24,489 nucleotides of DNA from an uncultured Lachnospiraceae bacterium (GTDB lineage: Bacteria; Bacillota; Clostridia; Lachnospirales; Lachnospiraceae): assembly GCA_948794795.1 (NCBI GenBank), contig CAQGLR010000053.1, forward strand, positions 1 through 24,489. The letters run 5' to 3'. Shown here in pieces: positions 7,814 through 13,961 of this stretch. The number at the start of each line of letters is the position of its first letter. The first letter of the stretch is position 1. Both the position numbers and the translations under genes were made by a program. The notes under the pieces are model-generated. The model was not told the DNA's origin. It saw only the letters and a list, made by a program, of their open reading frames with translations, and searched no databases.

Positions 7814-8944
7814 CTATACCAGGTACACCGCTGGCAGGAAACGCTGCCCTTCTTTACATTCCATTGAAAATGCTGCCCTTCCAAGTTCCGCCGAATAATA
7901 ATTAGTACCATTACGGCTGTCAAACTTTGCTGCAACATCTGCCGCCTGTGTATAAAACCAGTTTCCCATCTCTTTTACATTATATACCCCGTCTTTACGC
8001 CAGAATGGAATTGTATCTGGCAGCATTTTTTCATATATCACATCACTAATTTTAGCAAATTCATGACATACAGTCCATGCACCAATAAGGAAAGAGAACC
8101 ACTTGTCCTGGTCCCAAAGCGGCTCCCAGGATAATAAGAAATGCTTTAAAATCTTTTTTGCTTTTCTTGGTGCAGTAAATGCAAAATATCTTAAAACTGC
8201 ACCAAAATAGCCTAAATCAGAAGGGTCATCTAATTTACTTTTTCTATATAATGCCTCTGCAAGCGGGGCGGCTTTTGCCAAATCTTTATAATCAAGTGCC
8301 CGCTGTAAATATAATAACTGTACATTACGTGGTACATCATGGCATTCCAGTGTACCATTAAATATAGGACGTGCAAGTTCATCTGCCTTTGCCATATCCC
8401 CTATCCGGAAAAAAAGCCTTGCCATATCCGCCTGTTCACATGCCCTGCAGTCTGAACATATATCATGCCTTGTATTTTTAAATAAATAAAAATATTCTAA
8501 TGCTTTATATGTGTCAATTACAGAATAGAAACGGAACAGCCTCTGGTAATAAAGCCTTTTGCAAAAACGGTTATAGAGAATCATTTCCTTAATCTTTTTT
8601 ATTATCTGTTCTGCCTGTGGAAGTGTAATCTGTGGCAGGTAACACAAAATCTCCAGACAGTAATCCATCATAAATTCAATGCCATCAATACCACCAGGCG
8701 GGACCCACTCTTCCTCTTCTTCACGTAAAGCAATATATTCTGCAACTACTGGAAATACCTTTCCCTGGTCGCCACATTCCATAAGTTCTGACGCATACAT
8801 CCATCTTAAATATTTCTGCAGATAATGGTCTTTAATAATATCTGCACGCTGTATTAATCCATATAAAATATTAATATGTTCTTTTGAATGTGGCATATTT
8901 TTAATTCTGTTATAAACTTTTATTATTTGTTCCTTTTCAGTCAT
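7814..8944 (-). CDS. CxxC helical-repeat paralog 1 (HSP90-associated family), unknown function
   Basis: A 376-residue soluble, largely helical protein, the most upstream of the four paralogs. It carries YLPQITLPQAEQ (102-113), CSDCRACE with C163, C166 and C169, LECHDVPRNVQLLYLQRALD, LGYFGAVLRYFAFTAP, EPLWDQ and the C-terminal FDSRNGTNYYSAELGRAAF. The extra cysteine before the shared pair is particular to this copy. Its ATG overlaps the stop of the phosphoesterase-rubrerythrin gene by four bases (ATGA), so translation is coupled to that gene. The HSP90 gene follows after 80 bases. It resembles the 370-residue copy (919-2031) more than the two 350-residue copies, especially around C-R-A-C-E, so two subfamilies exist. 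Function unknown. Confidence 0.83.
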   Translation of the reverse strand: MTEKEQIIKVYNRIKNMPHSKEHINILYGLIQRADIIKDHYLQKYLRWMYASELMECGDQGKVFPVVAEYIALREEEEEWVPPGGIDGIEFMMDYCLEILCYLPQITLPQAEQIIKKIKEMILYNRFCKRLYYQRLFRFYSVIDTYKALEYFYLFKNTRHDICSDCRACEQADMARLFFRIGDMAKADELARPIFNGTLECHDVPRNVQLLYLQRALDYKDLAKAAPLAEALYRKSKLDDPSDLGYFGAVLRYFAFTAPRKAKKILKHFLLSWEPLWDQDKWFSFLIGAWTVCHEFAKISDVIYEKMLPDTIPFWRKDGVYNVKEMGNWFYTQAADVAAKFDSRNGTNYYSAELGRAAFSMECKEGQRFLPAVYLV

Positions 8945-10233
8945 AAATCCCCTTTGCCCTGTTCTGCCTGGAACTTTTCAAATTGTCTTTGTGGACCGCC
9001 ACATACGGGACAACGTTCTGGAATATCTTCTCCTTCCATAATATATCCACATATTGGACAGACATATATAGTTTCTTCTGCAAATGATTCCATATCTTTT
9101 GCAGATTTTAAAAGACGTGCATGTTCTTTTTCTGCCGCTGCTGCTCCCTGGTAAGCTTGCTTTGCAAGAGGGCTCTGGTGGTTTCCTGCATATTCTTCCA
9201 TTGTTTTATATATATAATTATACTCAAAATTTTCTCCTGGTATAAATGTACCTGCAGATTCCATAAATAATGCAGGACGTTCAAGGACTGAGTAAAAGTT
9301 TCTTGCATGATAATATTCAGAAGCAGCAAGTGCATCAAATAAATTAGCAATCTTATCCATACCCCTGCGTCTTGCCCTGTCTGCAGACATCAGGTATTTA
9401 AGATGTGCCATCAGTTCACCTTTTACTGTTTCCTCAAGCTGGCCCTTTAAAACAGAATTCTTGCGTTCACGGTTATAACAGTCATCTGGAAGATTGGCAA
9501 TATTATGCTTTAATACCCCTTCTTCTTCGTAAAGGTGGATTATATGGTGCTCCACATCGCAAGCACGGATATTTTCTGATACATCCTCAATCATTGCACC
9601 GCCCCCGCCAGTACATATAAGCGGTATACCGTCCACATTATCTTCAAATAGTGAATGTACATGCCCACATACCATATATTTTACTTTATCTTTCCATGGA
9701 TTATAAGCTTCCTTTAAACGTGAAAATTCTTCTTCTGTAACAGAATTTTTAATAAAATTATTTGGCACTGGGATATGGAATGTAATAACTGCCTGTTTTA
9801 CTTCGTCCATTGCAAGTACTTGTGATAAAAGCGTAAGCCCTTCATTATCAAATACACGCATTGCATTATCAAGTATTATTATAGTAAATTTTTCTGCAAT
9901 AAGGGCATAATTCTTCTCTCCAAAATATTCTGTATAATCTCCCGTATCATGGTTTCCTCTAAGAACATAAACATTATTTCCTGCAAGTTCTTCTGTTATA
10001 TCCTGTATTTTTCTGTAATAACTTTTATTACCAGCTGGTACAAGGTCACCTGCAATAAGAGTAATATCATCCTTGGCGCTTTCTTCCAAAGCTCCTGCAT
10101 ATATTTTCATATTATATGTTCCAAGCCCTTCACATCCAGGGTCACCAATAATACCTACAGAATGTACATCTTTTATATGGATAATTTTATCTGTTACCTT
10201 TATTATTTTCTTTTCTTGCATAAACAGCCTCAT
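8941..10233 (-). CDS. Metallophosphoesterase-rubrerythrin-rubredoxin fusion
   Basis: A 430-residue three-part protein. Residues 20-240 are a calcineurin-like metallophosphoesterase: IIGDPGCEGLG (D31), AGDLVPAG (D63), RGNHD (92-96), FHIPV (H153) and CGHVH (189-193). The first motif lacks the usual D-x-H histidine. Residues 258-380 are a rubrerythrin-like di-iron four-helix bundle: KGELMAH (E273), ASEYYHA (E306, H309), MEEYAGNH and AAAEKEHAR (E368, H371). Residues 390-415 are a rubredoxin-type iron site, CPIC and CPVC (C392, C395, C408, C411). Rubrerythrins reduce peroxide in anaerobes; coupling one to a phosphoesterase suggests redox-controlled hydrolysis, which is inference. Its ATG forms a four-base ATGA overlap with the SUKH gene stop. 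A second in-frame ATG at 10221, six bases after GAGG, is an alternative start. Confidence 0.87.
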   Translation of the reverse strand: MRLFMQEKKIIKVTDKIIHIKDVHSVGIIGDPGCEGLGTYNMKIYAGALEESAKDDITLIAGDLVPAGNKSYYRKIQDITEELAGNNVYVLRGNHDTGDYTEYFGEKNYALIAEKFTIIILDNAMRVFDNEGLTLLSQVLAMDEVKQAVITFHIPVPNNFIKNSVTEEEFSRLKEAYNPWKDKVKYMVCGHVHSLFEDNVDGIPLICTGGGGAMIEDVSENIRACDVEHHIIHLYEEEGVLKHNIANLPDDCYNRERKNSVLKGQLEETVKGELMAHLKYLMSADRARRRGMDKIANLFDALAASEYYHARNFYSVLERPALFMESAGTFIPGENFEYNYIYKTMEEYAGNHQSPLAKQAYQGAAAAEKEHARLLKSAKDMESFAEETIYVCPICGYIMEGEDIPERCPVCGGPQRQFEKFQAEQGKGDL

Positions 10234-10883
10234 TTCTTATATTCTTCTAACAATTTTTTATATATGAATGCATTTTTACATGCAGGGTTAATTCCATATT
10301 CCATATTTTCTATAAATGGCAGCATCTGCCAGTCCTCATTACCACAAAATCCAATTTCTGCTATGGCTTCCAGATATTTATAAAAAGTTTCCCCAAGAAC
10401 AGCCCCATGCCCTTCACCATCATCATGGCTAAGATATACAACAGGCGGGTTGGCTGGATTTTTCCCTATATCAAGCGCTATTATATCTCCATTTGGAACT
10501 TTCATAATTCCAAATTTATTATGCCACACTTTGTCATATTCATCATCCAGATTATTAAAACAATCTTTTGCCCAGCTTCTCCTGGCCGCTTCTGCATTAA
10601 CAACTTCATCAAGTGAAAGCATAATATATGCAGAAAATATCTCCTTAAGTTCATCTGGCAGCTCTAATGCTTCTGGTAAATCAGCATAAAAATGTAATGC
10701 TTTTGAATACTCTAAAAAGAAATTCCTTAGTTCTTTAGGAAGTACAGCACCAAGCCTTGCTTCTGCTTCCAATACTTCTTCTTCTGTTGCCTTGTCTTTT
10801 TTATAATAACCTGATTCTGGGTCAGTCTTTTTATATATATTACTCCATTGTTCTAAACAATTTTGCAGTTTCTGGTAATCCAT
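10230..10883 (-). CDS. SMI1/KNR4 (SUKH) family protein
   Basis: A 217-residue cytosolic protein with SUKH superfamily hallmarks. KATEEEVLEAEARLGAVLPK at about 30-49 matches the start typical of this fold, followed by LRNFFLEYSKA. A later strand (VPNGDIIALDIG) leads to the conserved acidic patch VVYLSHDDGEGHG. Bacterial SUKH proteins often serve as immunity proteins for contact-dependent or polymorphic toxins and otherwise act as protein-interaction adaptors. No toxin is visible in this window, so an adaptor role in the operon is as likely. It is the first gene of the coupled run leading to the HSP90, with an ATGA overlap to the next gene. GGGGG stands about seven bases before the ATG. No clear promoter was found upstream. 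Confidence 0.82.
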   Translation of the reverse strand: MDYQKLQNCLEQWSNIYKKTDPESGYYKKDKATEEEVLEAEARLGAVLPKELRNFFLEYSKALHFYADLPEALELPDELKEIFSAYIMLSLDEVVNAEAARRSWAKDCFNNLDDEYDKVWHNKFGIMKVPNGDIIALDIGKNPANPPVVYLSHDDGEGHGAVLGETFYKYLEAIAEIGFCGNEDWQMLPFIENMEYGINPACKNAFIYKKLLEEYKK

Positions 10884-10985
10884 TTTAATCCCCCATTCCT
10901 GTTCTGCACTTATTTAAAAAAATACCATCTCCCGGAAGATTAACATCATCTTCTATTACTACAGGCTTATAATAGCTCTTTCTGC

Positions 10986-11016
10986 AAAGAGAACCTGCTG
11001 TAGTGCGGTTCTCTTT
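10986..11016. terminator. Possible bidirectional terminator hairpin
   Basis: AAAGAGAACC (10986-10995) pairs perfectly with GGTTCTCTTT (11007-11016) around an 11-base loop. It lies between the DUF4253 gene and the SUKH gene, about 55 bases downstream of the DUF4253 stop. The A and T ends of the stem give short T-runs in both directions, but no long T-tract follows, so termination may be weak or partial. Confidence 0.5.
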
Positions 11017-11070
11017 TATCCATTGTATATTTATTTGTAAAATTACAAGCATACTTTTCTTACCCTGGGT

Positions 11071-11853
11071 CTAATCCCACCAGAAATACCATACAGTTGA
11101 ATTTTCAATACAGTCAGCAAGTTCTGCTAACGTGTATGTCGTTGTTCCTTGTAAAACCCTGTCTGTACAGAAAGCAAAATGCTCTTTGGCAGTTTCTATG
11201 CTGTCTGCCCCTTTTATTTTATCTGGAGCATAAAACTCTATTATATCAGAAGTAAACACTGCAGGTACTGCCCCATAAGTTTCATACCAGTATTTACATA
11301 TTGCTATCATATCTTCTGGCATTGGACACTCATTCCATCCGCCAAAAGGAAACCAGGCAATGATTTCCCATGGATTTTTTACTGGAACTTCAAGAAGCAG
11401 GACATCTGAAATAAGTACATCTTCATCATTATAAGAAAGATAACTGCAGAAATGATTTAATTCATCTTCATCATCTTCGTCATCGTATTCCTCCTCTTCT
11501 TCTTTAAAATCCAGATATCCACTATATGTATCCCTGCCAATAAGTTCCTCTTCATCATCATAATATTCTTCTATATAGCCATTATAACTTTCTTCAAGCA
11601 ATTCCTTTCCATTATCACCACATTCCTGGATTAACTTTTCCCTGTCATAACCATCCCCATAATATCCTTCTATAAAATTTTCTGCAGTCCATGTTTCTTC
11701 TATCACCAGTATCACAGGCCAGAATCCTTTTTCCTTACCTTCTTCAAATGCCTTGTAGTAAGCATCCTCCAACTTATTTGGTTCACTTCCCTTTTTAAAT
11801 ATCTTGTACCCACACTGGAAAAATTCTGCAATTTTTTTTGTTTCCTCCATCAT
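11071..11853 (-). CDS. DUF4253-domain protein with acidic insert
   Basis: About 260 residues. The C-terminal ~105 residues carry DUF4253 hallmarks: NPWEIIAWFPFGGWNECP, a following K-Y-W-Y-E-T-Y-G-A-V-P segment, AKEHFAFCTD, and the NSTVWYFWWD ending. The middle contains an extremely acidic stretch with about fifteen Asp/Glu between residues 118 and 134, probably a disordered linker. The family has no known biochemical role and is frequently seen beside SUKH and other immunity-type genes, as here. I place the start at the ATG at 11853. AAGGAGG (11861-11867) is seven bases from it but only one base from the first in-frame ATG at 11859. A TATAAT on the minus strand near 11930 may be the -10, with no confident -35. 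Confidence 0.82.
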   Translation of the reverse strand: MMEETKKIAEFFQCGYKIFKKGSEPNKLEDAYYKAFEEGKEKGFWPVILVIEETWTAENFIEGYYGDGYDREKLIQECGDNGKELLEESYNGYIEEYYDDEEELIGRDTYSGYLDFKEEEEEYDDEDDEDELNHFCSYLSYNDEDVLISDVLLLEVPVKNPWEIIAWFPFGGWNECPMPEDMIAICKYWYETYGAVPAVFTSDIIEFYAPDKIKGADSIETAKEHFAFCTDRVLQGTTTYTLAELADCIENSTVWYFWWD

Positions 11854-12024
11854 ACCCATACCTCCTTAAATTATAAAACACCAAACCTATATAATACTTT
11901 ATAACTACTGCATATATTGTATTTATAATTATACCATGGTTAGCAGTATTTTACAATTAAAAACCAGAGCTCCCGTACATCTGTTTTATAATTTTCACAT
12001 AATACGCAAAACATAAGGTAATTA

Positions 12025-12612
12025 CTATTTCATACCAAGCCTGTTTCTAATTGCTTTGTCTTTGACAGGGTATATTTTTTCTACTGGTAAATTTTTTGAA
12101 TTTAGATTTCCTTTTTTTCTCTGTTCATTCCATTTTCTCACCAATGGAGTACAATCTTCTATGCGGCAAATACTTTTATCTAAAAAATCTCTTAATGTAT
12201 TTCCTTTTAACCCTATTTGGATTGCTGCACGGTTAATAGCATTGCCATTTATATTTCTGTCTGGGTCCCATTGGCAATATACTGTAGCTTCATCAAAAGC
12301 TTTTTCCCATTGTATGCCAGTATAGATTTTGGAATCTGGAGAAGTTAATACAGCTTTTTCCAATAGTTCATTAAATTCCTGCTGGTATATATCTAAAGCT
12401 AATATACATTCCTGGTTTTTCTTAGTTCCCCAGTTAGAACGGTACATAAGCCACAGAAAAGATGGTTTTATCCATGTCATACGGTTTATATTAAAGTTTT
12501 CCCCAAATGTCTGTAATCCAACTGCTTCTTTGGCAATAACAGGATTATACGCCTGGTAAACCCGTATACACTGCCTGTCGTATTGTGCAAATACTTCTTT
12601 TACATACTCCAT
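12025..12612 (-). CDS. DUF4291-domain protein
   Basis: 195 residues, soluble. The family signature is strong: IRVYQAYNPVIAKEA (16-30), NRMTWIKPSFLWLMYRSNWG (43-62), LALDIYQQEF (71-80), QWDPDRN (114-120) and IQIGL (131-135). Length matches the family's usual size of about 190-200 residues, so it appears intact. DUF4291 proteins are widespread in bacteria and fungi and have no established function. The C-terminus is lysine-rich. AGGTGG lies four bases before the ATG, a close spacing. It follows the DUF4180 gene by 53 bases and may share its transcript from the TetR promoter. There is an AT-rich inverted repeat (TTAAAGTA with TACTTTAA, 12639-12669) between them. Confidence 0.9.
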   Translation of the reverse strand: MEYVKEVFAQYDRQCIRVYQAYNPVIAKEAVGLQTFGENFNINRMTWIKPSFLWLMYRSNWGTKKNQECILALDIYQQEFNELLEKAVLTSPDSKIYTGIQWEKAFDEATVYCQWDPDRNINGNAINRAAIQIGLKGNTLRDFLDKSICRIEDCTPLVRKWNEQRKKGNLNSKNLPVEKIYPVKDKAIRNRLGMK

Positions 12613-12665
12613 ACGTCCACCTCACTTATTTTTTGTTATTAAAGTATAACTTTCTATTTTGTACT

Positions 12666-13034
12666 TTAAATACATCCAGAAAGTTTACCAACTGCAAGAG
12701 AAACATCTGGCTGGAAGTAAATATCTTTTCCTTTATTACTTTCATACATAAAATCTTTTAAAGGCTTGCTTGTATATCCAGAAAAATCTCCATATATAGC
12801 AAACCTTACACCATAATTAATAAATTTCTGTAATATTTCCCCTGCCAGGCAGGTACTTAAAACAAAGAAGTCTTCTATAATAGCTTTTTTATTTATTGCA
12901 ATATTAGTACAGCCTGTTTCATACTTTACCGTCATAATTAAATCCAAAGCGGACTGGACATCTGTTACCAGAAGTTTATCACTGCTTATAACTGCAATAT
13001 CTATATTATTTTTTCTTATAATTTCTGTTTTCAT
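12666..13034 (-). CDS. DUF4180-domain protein
   Basis: 122 residues, matching the complete DUF4180 family: TDVQSALDLIMTVKYETGC (24-42), an INKKAIIEDFFVLSTCLAGE segment (47-66), LQKFINYGVRFAIYGDFSGY (68-87) and KDFMYESNKG (93-102). The alternating strand/helix pattern suggests a compact alpha/beta domain resembling STAS-like folds, but this is only an impression. Function is unknown. Members are often adjacent to TetR-family regulators, which agrees with the gene immediately upstream here (133-base gap containing two hairpins). A GAGGT ribosome site precedes the ATG. Confidence 0.9.
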   Translation of the reverse strand: MKTEIIRKNNIDIAVISSDKLLVTDVQSALDLIMTVKYETGCTNIAINKKAIIEDFFVLSTCLAGEILQKFINYGVRFAIYGDFSGYTSKPLKDFMYESNKGKDIYFQPDVSLAVGKLSGCI

Positions 13035-13070
13035 ATTTTACCTCATTTCTGCGTTGCTTTTTGCACATTC

Positions 13071-13133
13071 CAAGTTTGTATATGAAGCGTGGATACAAAC
13101 TTGCAGAGTGAAAGATTTTTCAAATCTTTCACT
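13071..13133. repeat. Pair of adjacent perfect hairpins
   Basis: Hairpin one pairs CAAGTTTGTAT (13071-13081) with ATACAAACTTG (13093-13103), 11 perfect base pairs around an 11-base loop. Hairpin two pairs AGTGAAAGATTT (13107-13118) with AAATCTTTCACT (13122-13133), 12 perfect base pairs around TTC. They lie three bases apart in the 133-base gap between TetR and DUF4180. Neither is followed by a T-tract, so an mRNA-stability or attenuation element is more likely than a terminator. Confidence 0.8.
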
Positions 13134-13167
13134 CCCCAACAATTTTAATCCTATTATCTGTTTGCTG

Positions 13168-13746
13168 CTATTCATACAAGCTGTCTACCAAGTTGCTAAC
13201 CATAAAATCAAAAGTTTCTATATGGTTATATAAAAGAACATCTTTATTTTTAATATTCATTATTAAAGAATAAATAACTGACACCGCCATATCTTTGTCA
13301 ACCTTCAGTTTCAAATATGGTTTGTTAAAAAAAAGCTGTTGGTTTTTCTTATCAGACTCTTTAATTTTCTTTACTTGTCCATCTGACAGTTTATTCATTA
13401 AAATTGTATAATCCATGCTGTCTGAACCATATAAAAAGTTATTTTTATCATATTCACGGTAAACCAGCTTCAATGCTTCTGCAACCCCATATTTATTTTT
13501 CTGTTGTCCGATAATCTTTGAAGCAGCATTACGTATTTGTTCTTGTACAGAACATAAAACTTCACAAAAGAGAGCTTCTTTTGATTCAAAAAAAATATAA
13601 AATGCCCCCTTTGAGATACCTGCCTGTTTACAAAGTTCATCTACACTTGTTTTCTTATAGCCATATTGTGTCCAGCTATGTTTGCAGGCCTCTTTCAAAC
13701 TCTTTTTAATATTCTCTTTTTCATGTTCTGTAAAACTCCTTGCCAT
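13168..13746 (-). CDS. TetR/AcrR-family transcriptional regulator
   Basis: 192 residues. The N-terminal DNA-binding domain has the standard TetR helix-turn-helix at about 33-52: TSVDELCKQAGISKGAFYIF, then FESKEALF. The C-terminal ligand-binding and dimerisation region is not recognisable and does not show its effector. These proteins repress their own operon and release DNA when a small ligand binds. Here a strong promoter and an imperfect palindrome overlap just upstream, so autoregulation of tetR-DUF4180 (and perhaps DUF4291) is likely. AAAGGAG lies about eight bases before the ATG. No transporter or enzyme lies next to it, so the inducing signal is unknown. Confidence 0.93.
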   Translation of the reverse strand: MARSFTEHEKENIKKSLKEACKHSWTQYGYKKTSVDELCKQAGISKGAFYIFFESKEALFCEVLCSVQEQIRNAASKIIGQQKNKYGVAEALKLVYREYDKNNFLYGSDSMDYTILMNKLSDGQVKKIKESDKKNQQLFFNKPYLKLKVDKDMAVSVIYSLIMNIKNKDVLLYNHIETFDFMVSNLVDSLYE

Positions 13747-13760
13747 AAACCAATCTCCTT

Positions 13761-13792
13761 TATATGACTTAAAATACTATTTGGGTCATACA
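13761..13792. promoter_or_regulatory. Candidate TetR operator
   Basis: An imperfect palindrome with outer arms TATATGAC (13761-13768) and GTCATACA (13785-13792), seven of eight positions complementary. There are inner AAA/TTT matches two bases further in. It lies between the -10 and the ribosome site of the tetR gene and would cover the predicted transcription start. Confidence 0.6.
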
Positions 13793-13793
13793 T

Positions 13794-13822
13794 ATAATAT
13801 ATCTTTTATTTCCAAAAGTCAA
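13794..13822 (-). promoter_or_regulatory. Sigma-A promoter of tetR operon
   Basis: On the minus strand, TTGACT (13817-13822) and TATTAT (13794-13799) are separated by exactly 17 bases. Each hexamer matches the consensus at five of six positions. Transcription would begin near 13787, inside the palindromic operator. Confidence 0.75.
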
Positions 13823-13875
13823 GATATCATTTTAAGAATTTATAAATATAACAATCTTTTAGATAAAGAATAAAC

Positions 13876-13920
13876 AAAAAACCAGGTATTCCTAAAATTC
13901 ATTTCAAATACCTGGTTTTT
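13876..13920 (-). terminator. Rho-independent terminator of the NACHT-nuclease gene
   Basis: A strong hairpin pairs AAAACCAGGTATT with AATACCTGGTTTT around a loop of about 16 bases. On the minus strand it is followed by TTTTTTGTTTATTC. It sits about 42 bases past the stop at 13962. The A/T symmetry means it could also stop transcription arriving from the other side. Confidence 0.85.
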
Positions 13921-13961
13921 ATTTAATTTTCATATTAATAATAGTTACAAATTTACAATTA

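Noticed and set aside
9108..9350. Second frame inside the phosphoesterase-rubrerythrin gene
   Set aside because: It overlaps the rubrerythrin domain completely and encodes an unrecognisable peptide.
12639..12669. Terminator between DUF4180 and DUF4291
   Set aside because: The eight-pair AT-rich repeat overlaps the DUF4180 stop and has no T-tract, so it is probably chance.
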